Shown here piece after piece: positions 16,428 to 24,507 of a stretch of DNA of 64,000 nt. The position numbers and the translations under genes were made by a program. The stretch is from CBDCUW01 sp965222745 (lineage in GTDB: Bacteria > Planctomycetota > Planctomycetia > Pirellulales > Pirellulaceae): contig CBDCUW010000005.1 in assembly GCA_965222745.1 (NCBI GenBank), positions 1,674,001-1,738,000 on the forward strand, read 5' to 3'. Position 1 is the first letter of the stretch. Every line of letters begins with the position of its first letter. The notes under the pieces were generated by a model, which worked only from the letters and a program-made list of their open reading frames with translations, was not told where the DNA came from and searched no databases.

Positions 16428-17864
16428 GTGACCCTTACAACTTCGCATGCTGCTCACGCACCAGGCCGTGTTCGCCACGTCGGCAGTGAACAGGCAACGG
16501 ACCTGGCCGCCAGAATCATCAGTGAAGCAGCACACGATTTGCGATCGCCGATCACCACCATTCGCGAATCGATCCGCCTGATCCATGACGGCCAACTGGG
16601 CGAAATCAACGACGACCAGCAATCCTTGCTTACCGACGCCATGAACCAATGCGACTGCGTTGATCAGATGGTGGGGGAAATGGTTCAGTTGGACCGACTG
16701 CGAACAGGGCTGCCACGAGTGCACCGGCAGTGGATGGCGGTTTCGGAAATACGCCAGTCGATCGACGAAACGCTTCGGCCCTGGGCGCTGCCGCGACAGA
16801 TCTCGGTTGTTTGGGACGGAGCCGATGACCCCAACCAGATGGTGTTTTGCGACCTGGAGTCGCTGCGTCGTTTGATCGTGAACCTGGTTGTCAATGCCGT
16901 CCGCGCCACAACCGATGGCGGAAGCGTGCTGCTGAAGCTGGAGCCGCTGCGCGGTGGTGAAGCGATTCAATGGCAGGTGATCGACCGAGGGGCAGGAATC
17001 AGCCAATCCGATCTGCGTCAAATCGCCAAACACCAGGTCTCCGCCAGCGGTGGTGAAGGATTGGGATTGATGATCTGCCGCCAATTGGCCGCCTTTCATT
17101 TTTCGCACCTGAAGATTCGATCGCGGCTCGGTATGGGAACGACCGTGTCCTTCGAAACGGCGGCGGGCGGTCCGGCGGCGGTCGCCGCTTGCTGGTCACG
17201 GTGGCGAAGCCGAGCGGGCGACACGCCAGCGCCCCCCTCCAACGCGACCACTCGAATCCAACCCGGTTCGTCGGCGGTTCGCCCGCCACGCAGTCAAGCC
17301 GACACGCGTCACGAGACGACTTACGCCGATCGTGCCACCGTTGAAATCACCTGTGACGGCCAAACACCTCGATGCGAACACCAGTTCGCAATCGGAACAG
17401 TGACCCTTGGCGCCGCGATGTCGCGCGAAGCCGCCGATCAATTCGATCTTTTGCTTCAACACCAACTGCGGATGTTCGAATTGGCCTATCGAGTTGACGC
17501 TCGGCGCTGGGTTTGGGTCCTGGATGCAAACGATGAATCGAAGAGCGAAAGAATCGATACGATCACGGAGAATCTCGCCGGCAAGATTCCCAACATCCGG
17601 GCGACCTGGAGCGACGGCCAGGTGCTGGCGGTCGGTCATCGTCGCACGGTCGCCATGCTGACCGACCTGTTGGTCCGCGAATCGTTGACGGCATCGGCGA
17701 CGACCCGCGTGGCCGACGCCAACCAGGTCCGGCTTGGCACGGCGCCGATTGAAAGGTCCGAGGTGGCGACGATGCGATTGGCCGAGGAGGCAAGTCGGCT
17801 GAGTCGCCAACTGAAAGGGCGAAACGCAACCTTACGCGGGCAATCGCGAAAACTGCGTATGTAA
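16428..17864 (+). CDS. Soluble sensor histidine kinase with an unassigned C-terminal region
   Basis: 478 residues from a GTG with GGAG eight bases upstream. No membrane helix is seen. The dimerisation/phosphoacceptor motif is EAAHDLRSPITTIRES (His about residue 35), followed by an ATPase with NLVVNAVRATTDGG, VIDRGAGIS and GGEGLGLMICRQLA. After about residue 245 comes a proline/serine-rich linker and then about 190 residues (from VEITCDGQTPRCEHQF) that match no domain I know. There is no response regulator next door, so it acts on a distant partner. The stop is immediately followed by a family C palindrome. Confidence 0.85.
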   Translation: MTLTTSHAAHAPGRVRHVGSEQATDLAARIISEAAHDLRSPITTIRESIRLIHDGQLGEINDDQQSLLTDAMNQCDCVDQMVGEMVQLDRLRTGLPRVHRQWMAVSEIRQSIDETLRPWALPRQISVVWDGADDPNQMVFCDLESLRRLIVNLVVNAVRATTDGGSVLLKLEPLRGGEAIQWQVIDRGAGISQSDLRQIAKHQVSASGGEGLGLMICRQLAAFHFSHLKIRSRLGMGTTVSFETAAGGPAAVAACWSRWRSRAGDTPAPPSNATTRIQPGSSAVRPPRSQADTRHETTYADRATVEITCDGQTPRCEHQFAIGTVTLGAAMSREAADQFDLLLQHQLRMFELAYRVDARRWVWVLDANDESKSERIDTITENLAGKIPNIRATWSDGQVLAVGHRRTVAMLTDLLVRESLTASATTRVADANQVRLGTAPIERSEVATMRLAEEASRLSRQLKGRNATLRGQSRKLRM

Positions 17865-17889
17865 AGTCGGCCAGTTCTCCGAACTGGCT
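17865..17889 (+). repeat. Family C palindrome
   Basis: AGTCGGCCAGTTCTCCGAAC then TGGCT; arms AGCCAGTTC-type pair around TCC. It begins one base after the kinase stop codon and lies between convergent genes. The CGGAGAACTGGCCGACT arm recurs at 5025, 37555 and 52211. Confidence 0.7.
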
Positions 17890-17929
17890 GTTGTCCGAGC
17901 AGCGAAGCGATTTCAGAGAAATCCGCCGG

Positions 17930-19432
17930 TTACGGAGGCAGGATTCGATTATCCTTCTGCACACCTTCGGTCGATTGCTTGTACAGATCGGGCAGATCGG
18001 TCGGCAGCCGCGAGTTGGAATTGGGGATTTTCTCTGGCGGGAAGTCTTCGCCACGGGCTGCCGATCCCAGCGGCGTGGTCAGTGAATCGTCCATGATCTT
18101 GAGGTAATTCTGTAGCTTCCAGGCAGGGATGATCGTCAACCCAAGTTCCGTTGCTTGGGCTTTGATGTCGCCGATCGCCCGGATCGACTGTGCATCACGA
18201 TCTGCCTGATCCAGATCGGCGTTTTCAGAAATACTGGGAGGTTCGCCGACGACCAAAAATCGAATCGTCGGATCCAATTTGCCGGTCACCGCGCCGGTGG
18301 CGGAGACTTCGGCAACCACTTCGGCACCAGCGGCAACGATCATCCCTTTGATCGCGTCGTTGTCGGGTCGCTTGTCACCGTCGATGTCGATGTCGCCGGC
18401 CAACGCGATCTTCACCTTTCGGCCAGGCGCCCAGAAAGGCGAAAAGATCATATCGCCCGGAATGATCGGATGGCGAATTTCAGGACGGGCCACCACGCGT
18501 GCCTCGGCCAGATGGTCACCGCGCAGATGAGTGACCTGAATCGTCGCTTTGACTTTGGCGTCCTGCGAACGAACTTCATCGCCGCTGATCACACCAAAGG
18601 TGACGCCGGTGCGAAGCGCGTCGGCCGTTCCCAGGTTGATCGTCACCACGTTGCCTTCGTGGAAGACATAGCGAATCTCACCCTGAGTGGTCTCGAATCG
18701 GTCGTTGCGAAGCTGGTTCAATTGCAGTTTTTGCGTATCGATCGTGCCCTGCAACTTCTCCGCATTGCGTTGCAACTTCACCTTTTCGTCGGCGGCAACT
18801 TTTTGGAAGTTGTTGTACTCCCTGCGCGATTTAGTCAGCGCGTCACGAGTCTGTTCCTTTTCCAGGTTGATGCGTTTGCGGTCCTCGGTGAACAGCTTGT
18901 TGGCATCATCCAGTTTCTTGATCGCGTCGTCCCGTTTCTGTTCGGCGGTTTCTTGAATCTTGCGAGCGTTGTCGATGTCAGCATCGGCGTCGGTTCGCAC
19001 CTGAACCACTTCTTGGCGAGCATTCTTGATTGCCTCGTTGCGGTCACGCACCGCGTTGACAAAGAACTCCGGAATCTTCCGGTAGCTTCGATTTTGAGGA
19101 TCGACGTTGGCGCCAAGGTAAGACATGTCTTTGACAAACTGGGTCTCGATCTCGGCCATCTGCGGATCGGCCCCGACACTTTCCTTCATGCGCTCGAATT
19201 CAGCTTCGGTCAATCCTCCGAAACCGATCATCGCCTTGAGCAGTCTTACTTGGCTGTCCAGCGTTCTTCGGTCGCTGTCGGCGGTCTGCCATTGCCCCTT
19301 TGCCTTCGCCGCCTCGCCCGCTTGGGTATCACCCCATCGCCAGAGGAAGAAATTCAGGGCAATCGAGAGCACCAGAAAGATCATGCAGGCAATCAAACTG
19401 CCGCGGATTACTGAATCGTCACGGGCTGCCAT
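17930..19432 (-). CDS. Membrane-anchored coiled-coil protein of unknown function
   Basis: 500 residues. One N-terminal membrane helix (IACMIFLVLSIALNFFLWRW, about 13-32) is followed by a long coiled coil (about 120-250) with abundant charged heptads, then a beta-rich domain from IRYVFHEGNVVTINLG and a second domain around GMIVAAGAEVVAEVSATGAVT, which looks BRCT-like in spacing but is not secure. The tail is proline-rich and low in complexity. Conserved hypothetical proteins with this build are common in planctomycetes, but I know no function. It is divergent from the gspG cluster; a role in the envelope is only inferred from the anchor. Confidence 0.8.
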   Translation of the reverse strand: MAARDDSVIRGSLIACMIFLVLSIALNFFLWRWGDTQAGEAAKAKGQWQTADSDRRTLDSQVRLLKAMIGFGGLTEAEFERMKESVGADPQMAEIETQFVKDMSYLGANVDPQNRSYRKIPEFFVNAVRDRNEAIKNARQEVVQVRTDADADIDNARKIQETAEQKRDDAIKKLDDANKLFTEDRKRINLEKEQTRDALTKSRREYNNFQKVAADEKVKLQRNAEKLQGTIDTQKLQLNQLRNDRFETTQGEIRYVFHEGNVVTINLGTADALRTGVTFGVISGDEVRSQDAKVKATIQVTHLRGDHLAEARVVARPEIRHPIIPGDMIFSPFWAPGRKVKIALAGDIDIDGDKRPDNDAIKGMIVAAGAEVVAEVSATGAVTGKLDPTIRFLVVGEPPSISENADLDQADRDAQSIRAIGDIKAQATELGLTIIPAWKLQNYLKIMDDSLTTPLGSAARGEDFPPEKIPNSNSRLPTDLPDLYKQSTEGVQKDNRILPP

Positions 19433-19679
19433 GGTCGAGCCGTTTTGGGGGAATGGGACACGAGAAAGTGGGAAAAGCCGGGGATTTGGCCGCCGGTACA
19501 GACTATACAGTCGTAGGCGTTATTCTACTGTCGAGCGAACAAAATGAACGTCTCGGCAGACGATTTCTGCGACTTTTACCGATTCTTCCTCTCCTGAGGC
19601 GCCCAAAACAGGGTTGGGCGACTGGAAAAAGGGTGGTCGGCGTCGGCCAGCTTCTCTGCACCTGGCTTGGCCACGCCAC

Positions 19680-19704
19680 GTAGCGATTTCGGAGGAATCG
19701 CCGA
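19680..19704 (-). repeat. Decayed family B repeat (inverted)
   Basis: GTAGCGATTTCGGAGGAATC then GCCGAC resembles the reverse complement of family B, with substitutions in the arms that largely preserve pairing (GCGATTTC with GGAATCGC). Confidence 0.55.
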
Positions 19705-19725
19705 CAAGGAAGTGTGGAAAACCAG

Positions 19726-19755
19726 GATCGCCGACTTGGGGACAAGTCGGCCTAC
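19726..19755 (-). repeat. Family A palindrome, copy 6 (inverted)
   Basis: GATCGCCGACTTGGGGAC then AAGTCGGCCTAC; intact arms. Confidence 0.8.
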
Positions 19756-19870
19756 GATGGGTGCGAAACCTTCGGCAGACAGAGTGGTTACTATGAATAG
19801 GCGGGCAGAGCCTTTCCCTCCAACAACGCCCTCCCACGTTAAAAATCTATCTCGAATCGATACCAAACCC

Positions 19871-20329
19871 ATGCACACTCGCCAAAGAACCCATTCCCGG
19901 CAAACGCGCAGCTGCTGCACACCCTCCCAAAAATGTCATGCTCGCGGCGGCTTCACGCTCTTGGAACTGTTGCTTGTGCTGTCGATTCTGGTGGTGATCG
20001 GCGGTATCGCGATGGTGAATCTGGGCACCGCATCGAACGACGCCAAAAACGATGCGACGCGGACCCAGATCAACAACATTCAGCAAGCGATCAGCTACTA
20101 CAAAATCCGGATGAATTCGCTTCCGGAAACCTTGGAAGCGCTGCGAGACGGCCCCAGCGAATCGGCCAAAAAAGCGAAGTGGACCGGCCCAATCATGGAC
20201 ACCGTTCCTCTGGATGGCTGGGAAAAAGATTTCCAGTATTCACTCAACGGAAACACGTACGAAATTCGTAGTGGCGGGGTCGACGGGCAATACAACACGG
20301 ATGACGACATCGTCGAGGAGGGATCCTAG
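19871..20329 (+). CDS. gspG: Type II secretion major pseudopilin GspG
   Basis: 152 residues from ATG 19871; an ATG at 19793 is possible. The leader ends RGG, cut before FTLLELLLVLSILVVIGG, with the required Glu at mature position 5. The mature part has the GspG pattern NLGTASNDAKNDATRTQIN, YYKIRMNSLPETLEAL, a PLDGWEKDFQY motif and a C-terminal calcium site region GGVDGQYNTDDDI. GspG builds the piston-like pseudopilus that pushes folded proteins through the outer-membrane secretin. It is the first gene of a seven-gene run. Confidence 0.93.
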   Translation: MHTRQRTHSRQTRSCCTPSQKCHARGGFTLLELLLVLSILVVIGGIAMVNLGTASNDAKNDATRTQINNIQQAISYYKIRMNSLPETLEALRDGPSESAKKAKWTGPIMDTVPLDGWEKDFQYSLNGNTYEIRSGGVDGQYNTDDDIVEEGS

Positions 20330-20529
20330 TTTCGGTGGGTCCGCTTCCGCTGGCGATCCTTTCTCACGGGGGTGCGGCTGTCGCGCGGTAGGGCGCCTGC
20401 CCAAAAAAAGGTCTGGCCCTTTGGAGGGCGGCGATTTTCTTTGACGATCGTTGTGCCCAGAGAGGGTCAGCCCCCCTTTTTTGGGAAACGCCGCGCGGTA
20501 GCAATGCCGAATCGTCACCCTTTTCATTT

Positions 20530-21150
20530 GTGAGAGTTGTCCGCTTGCCTCATCGTCACGCATTCACGTTACTCGAATTGCTGCTGGTCCTGGCGGTCCT
20601 GGCCGCGCTTGCCTCGATCACGCTTCCTCAGACCGGTGTGCTGTTGGGCGACCGGCGGTTGGTCCGTTCGGCGGAACTGGTGCGGATCGAGATGACGCGT
20701 CTGCGGGTCGACGCGATGCGTCAGGGACGGGTGATGATGTTCCAGGGCGAAATCGAGGGAACATCGTTTCGAATCAAACCGTTTTATTCGCTTGCCGATT
20801 CGACCGAAGCGATGGACCAGACCGGGTCGCAATCGAGTCTGCTGACAGGCGCCAACCAGGCGATCGCGGTGGCGCCGGTTGTCAGCGGCGAGGGCGAAAA
20901 GACGCTGGAAATGACCGAAGATGTGGTCATTGAATCGGTTGCCACCATCTCGGCGGCTCGAGCCTACGAAATCGAACAAGCATCCGCGACAGCAGACGAA
21001 GCAGGGGGATGGAGCCGGCCGATTCTCTTTTACCCTGACGGTACCACCAGCACCGCTGCCGTCACACTCTCTCACGAAACGATGGGCCGCATCGTGATCA
21101 AACTGCGCGGCATTACCGGGGATGCCACGATCAGCGAGGTATTGCCATGA
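20530..21150 (+). CDS. gspH: Type II secretion minor pseudopilin, GspH-like
   Basis: 206 residues from a GTG at 20530. The prepilin signal is short and basic (MRVVRLPHRHA) and is cut before FTLLELLLVLAVLAALAS; the residue before the cut is Ala instead of the usual Gly, which prepilin peptidase tolerates less often. The remainder (GDRRLVRSAELVRIEMTRLR, then a beta-rich domain ending MGRIVIKLRGITG) fits the GspH/FimT family of tip pseudopilins. The gene lies 200 bases after gspG, and its TGA overlaps the ATG of gspI. Confidence 0.85.
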   Translation: MRVVRLPHRHAFTLLELLLVLAVLAALASITLPQTGVLLGDRRLVRSAELVRIEMTRLRVDAMRQGRVMMFQGEIEGTSFRIKPFYSLADSTEAMDQTGSQSSLLTGANQAIAVAPVVSGEGEKTLEMTEDVVIESVATISAARAYEIEQASATADEAGGWSRPILFYPDGTTSTAAVTLSHETMGRIVIKLRGITGDATISEVLP

Positions 21151-21647
21151 GGGCCACCGCATCTCGCGCAGGACTGGGCAGACGCAACAGCGGTTTTTCG
21201 TTGCTGGAAATCCTGCTTGCGCTAGCAATCCTTGGTGGTGCGCTGGCGGTGCTGAGCCAAATCGTTGATCGTGGCGCGACGGCAGCCCGCGAATCGCGCG
21301 ATCTGTCGATCGCCCGGATCTTGTGCCAGACGAAGCTGGCCGAAGTGCTGTTGGATGCGACGGCCGGCATTTCACCCACCTCCGTTCCCTCAACACCGCT
21401 CGATTCGTTCGACTCGCAGTCGTTGACACCGTTTGTTCGCATGATCGAAGTCAACCCGGCGCCGATGGACGGCCTGCTGGTGGTGAAGGTGACGATCGAG
21501 GCGCTCAATCCCGATGGCGGCCCGCCGCTGGCCCGTTACTCGCTGACCCGCTGGATGATCGATCCGCTGCTGGGGTTGGAGGAAGCGGAGATGGAAGAGG
21601 AAATGGCCAAGGAAGAAGCGGCTGGTACTGCGTCGGAGGAGGGTTAG
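21147..21647 (+). CDS. gspI: Type II secretion minor pseudopilin, GspI-like
   Basis: 166 residues. The leader ends NSG and is cut before FSLLEILLALAILGGALAVL. The mature region GATAARESRDLSIARILCQT with a conserved pattern for the pseudopilus tip, and SLTRWMIDP late in the chain, fit GspI. The C-terminus is an unusual acidic tail (EEAEMEEEMAKEEAAG). Start overlaps the gspH stop in ATGA. GspI nucleates the tip complex with GspJ and GspK. Confidence 0.85.
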   Translation: MRATASRAGLGRRNSGFSLLEILLALAILGGALAVLSQIVDRGATAARESRDLSIARILCQTKLAEVLLDATAGISPTSVPSTPLDSFDSQSLTPFVRMIEVNPAPMDGLLVVKVTIEALNPDGGPPLARYSLTRWMIDPLLGLEEAEMEEEMAKEEAAGTASEEG

Positions 21648-21650
21648 CCG

Positions 21651-22688
21651 ATGATCACGACGCCTCCGCGCAATTCCACCAGCAGATATCCTCGACCGAT
21701 CAATCCACGGGTCCGCAGATGTCCTTCAGCTGGCATCACCCTGTTGGAAGTTCTGCTAACCCTATCTCTGGCCGTTGTGCTGATCGGGCTGGTCGGCGGC
21801 GCGCTCAAGTTTTACGCGATCGACATGAATGTCCGCGACTTGGAAGTTCGTCAAACTCACCTGGCCGCCGTCGTGATGCAAATGATCGAGGACGATTTGC
21901 GGGCGACACTTCACACCGAGCCGGTCGACACCACGGGACTGGAGGGGCTGCTTGCCACAACGGCATCCAACGTCACTGGCGGTGCGGCCGGGGGCCCCTC
22001 GGACGAGGACATGTCGGCAGCGGGAATCGATTCGGAAACCGACGAGACCGAAGACGAAACCCTGGCAACCGATTCGGCATCGGTCGATTTGCAAACGGGC
22101 GCCGCTGTGCTGGAGATTCCCGGCTTGATCGGCAACCAGTACCAGATCCAAATCGACATCAGCCGACTGCCGCGTCTGGAGGAATACATCCAGGTCTTGG
22201 ATTCGGATACCGCGAATATCGACGACGTTCCCAGCGACATCAAAACGGTCTCCTACTTCGTCCAGCCGGCCGGGGTGGCCGGCGGCGTGGAAGATTCACT
22301 TCGCGAGGTCGAGGATGGTACAACCGGGGAGGAAATGGGCGGGCTGGTACGACGCTCGCTTGATCGCGCCGCAACCATCTATTCAACAACCAACAGTGGT
22401 TCATCGATTTTGAATCAGACCGGCGAACTTCTGGCGCCGGAAGTCACCGGGATCGAATTCGCCTACTGGGACGGACTTATCTGGCAAACCGAATGGAGCA
22501 GCGATGTGTACGGCGAATTGCCGTTGGCCGTTCAAGTACGCCTGCACATGGTTCAACCCACGGCGGACGCTTCGGCCGATCCGACCGATGCTGAAAACAT
22601 ACGGACGTTCATGCACGTCATTCGGCTGCCGATGGCGCGGCCGATTGAAGAGGAAGAAGAGGACTTGTTGTCGGGAGCCGGAGTATGA
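21651..22688 (+). CDS. gspJ: Type II secretion minor pseudopilin, GspJ-like
   Basis: 345 residues, longer than the usual 200. The leader ends SAG and is cut before ITLLEVLLTLSLAVVLIGL. The motif RQTHLAAVVMQMIEDDLRAT and the late GIEFAYWDGLIWQTEWSS with LPLAVQVRLHM are characteristic of GspJ. An acidic, low-complexity insertion lies at about residues 95-145 (SETDETEDETLATD) and accounts for the extra length. The start follows gspI by three bases and the stop overlaps the gspK ATG. Confidence 0.86.
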   Translation: MITTPPRNSTSRYPRPINPRVRRCPSAGITLLEVLLTLSLAVVLIGLVGGALKFYAIDMNVRDLEVRQTHLAAVVMQMIEDDLRATLHTEPVDTTGLEGLLATTASNVTGGAAGGPSDEDMSAAGIDSETDETEDETLATDSASVDLQTGAAVLEIPGLIGNQYQIQIDISRLPRLEEYIQVLDSDTANIDDVPSDIKTVSYFVQPAGVAGGVEDSLREVEDGTTGEEMGGLVRRSLDRAATIYSTTNSGSSILNQTGELLAPEVTGIEFAYWDGLIWQTEWSSDVYGELPLAVQVRLHMVQPTADASADPTDAENIRTFMHVIRLPMARPIEEEEEDLLSGAGV

Positions 22689-24382
22689 AATCGAGGTTCC
22701 GACACGGCTTTTTCCTGATCATGGTGTTGATCGTGATCGCGGTGGCGACGTTTGCCGCCTACTCGTTCACGGAACTGATGCTGGCCTACGACGATTCGGC
22801 TTACCTTTCGGCCGACATTGTTCAGGCCCGCGTCAACGTGGAATCGGGGGCCGAAATGATTCGCCTGATTCTGGCCAATCCGCCCGACGATCGAGTCGAT
22901 TTGGGAGGTGTCTTCAACAATCCGCAAGTCTTTCAAGCGGTCGTCGCCTCGCAGGGCGCGGACATGGTCTCGCCGTCGAACTTTTCGGTGATCGCCCCCG
23001 GCTTGGACGAACTGGGTCGGTATGGCGGCATTCGCTTTGGGCTGCAAAACGAATCGGCGCGATTGAACATCAACACGCTCACCGTATTAGAAAAGTACTC
23101 CGACGCACTGATCCCCTCCCTGGCCCTCGTGGGTGCAGAAGACGCGGCGGATGAGACCGAGCCAGAAAACATTTCCGTTTCGCTGCTGATGGCACTGCCC
23201 GGGATGACGGTCGAAATCGCCGAAGCGATTTTGGATTGGCTGGATGAAGATGACGAAGCCCGGATCGAGGGCGCCGAATTCGATTACTACAGCACTCTGC
23301 CGACGCCTTACGAACCTGCCAACGGCCCGCTGCAAAGCGTCGATGAGTTGCTGTTGGTCAAAGGGGTGACGCCAACGTTGCTCTTTGGCGCCGATACCAA
23401 CCGCAATGGGGTGATTGACGCGGACGAGCAGCAACGATTCGGAGTCAGCATTGAAACTCCCGGCGCACTCGGCTGGTCAGCTTACTTGACCGTTCACGGC
23501 GCCGAGGCGAACAAGACGCGGGCCGGTGCGCTTCGAGTCAACGTCAACAAGGACGACCTGGAGCTGCTGTACGAAGATTTGGTCGAAGCGTTGGGAAACG
23601 AACTTTACGCCAGCTTCATCGTCGCTTACCGCATCGGCGGCGCCTCCACTTCGGCCGCTGCGACACTGTCAAACGCTTCCGCGGGTGGATTGACCGCAGT
23701 CAGTGGGGACCCCTTTCGAGAATCATCGCAGAACCAACAAGCACAGCCGGGCGGACCCTGGACCGCCGATTTGCTGGAACAATTGGATCTGACCGGCGGG
23801 GGAGGCACGTCGCTGAACCAGGTTCTGGACCTGATCGACGCCACCGTGACGGTCGGCCAAGGTGACAATGCTCGTAGCTATACGTCGCCATTTCCCGGCG
23901 ATCCGATCTCGATGTCGATTTACCTGCCGATCATCATGGATGCCCTGACGACGCAAGATGTCGACGTGATGCCGGGACGGATTAACCTGAATGAATGTGC
24001 CTCCGAACTGTTGTACGGGATTCCGCTGCTGAGCGAGGAAACGGTCGAAGCCATTCTGGAGGCCCGAGCGAACGAATCGGACGACCCCAATCGAAATTAT
24101 GAAACATGGCCGATGGCCGAAGGGCTGCTGACACTCGAAGAGATGCGAGCGCTGTTGCCGCTGGTCACCGGCGGCGGCGATGTCTACCGAGCTCAAATCA
24201 TCGGATATTTCGAAAACGTCGGCGCCTCGCACCGCAGTGAAGTGATCATTGATGCAACCACCGTGAATCCCAAAATCGTCTCCTGGCGCGAACTCAGCCA
24301 CCTGGGACGTGGATTCGACCTGTCGGTGCTGGGACTTCGCAGCGGTGTGGATGCCACCTCGGGTCAGCAGCAACAACAGTGA
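22685..24382 (+). CDS. gspK: Type II secretion minor pseudopilin GspK
   Basis: 565 residues. A short leader RFRHG precedes FFLIMVLIVIAVATFAAYSF; the Glu at mature position 5 is missing, as is normal for GspK, which caps the pseudopilus tip. NESARLNINTL, MALPGMTVEIAEAILDWLDEDDEA, YEPANGPLQSVDELLLVKGV and a second helix-hairpin-helix-like segment (LNECASELLYGIPLLSEETVEAIL) are the family signs. The length is greater than that of typical GspK proteins (about 320), mainly from insertions in the second half. The end is glutamine-rich (SGQQQQQ). Confidence 0.88.
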   Translation: MKSRFRHGFFLIMVLIVIAVATFAAYSFTELMLAYDDSAYLSADIVQARVNVESGAEMIRLILANPPDDRVDLGGVFNNPQVFQAVVASQGADMVSPSNFSVIAPGLDELGRYGGIRFGLQNESARLNINTLTVLEKYSDALIPSLALVGAEDAADETEPENISVSLLMALPGMTVEIAEAILDWLDEDDEARIEGAEFDYYSTLPTPYEPANGPLQSVDELLLVKGVTPTLLFGADTNRNGVIDADEQQRFGVSIETPGALGWSAYLTVHGAEANKTRAGALRVNVNKDDLELLYEDLVEALGNELYASFIVAYRIGGASTSAAATLSNASAGGLTAVSGDPFRESSQNQQAQPGGPWTADLLEQLDLTGGGGTSLNQVLDLIDATVTVGQGDNARSYTSPFPGDPISMSIYLPIIMDALTTQDVDVMPGRINLNECASELLYGIPLLSEETVEAILEARANESDDPNRNYETWPMAEGLLTLEEMRALLPLVTGGGDVYRAQIIGYFENVGASHRSEVIIDATTVNPKIVSWRELSHLGRGFDLSVLGLRSGVDATSGQQQQQ

Positions 24383-24412
24383 GCATCGGCAGCGATCGAT
24401 CGATTGTTTTAC

Positions 24413-24438
24413 GAAAACCAAAACCAAAACCAAAAACC
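24413..24438 (+). repeat. AAAACC short tandem repeat
   Basis: Four imperfect units of AAAACC lie in the 125-base gap between gspK and gspL. It may affect spacing or translation initiation of gspL, but no ribosome-site relationship is clear. Confidence 0.7.
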
Positions 24439-24507
24439 CAAGCACGAAACACAACCATTTCCCAACCCTTCAGTTCGATAGCGGGAATGGAGACGCTGAG
24501 ATAAGCC

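Larger units (their letters stand above)
19433..19870. other. Intergenic region upstream of the pseudopilin cluster
   Basis: 438 bases between the divergent coiled-coil gene and gspG. It contains a decayed, inverted family B copy (19680-19704) and an inverted family A copy (19726-19755). The frame of gspG remains open upstream to 19667, but the sequence there is repeat-derived, so I treat it as non-coding. Confidence 0.5.

Noticed and set aside
18155..19414. A 419-codon plus-strand frame opposite the coiled-coil gene.
   Set aside because: Low-information translation, no motif; the minus-strand gene has a clear membrane anchor and coiled coil.
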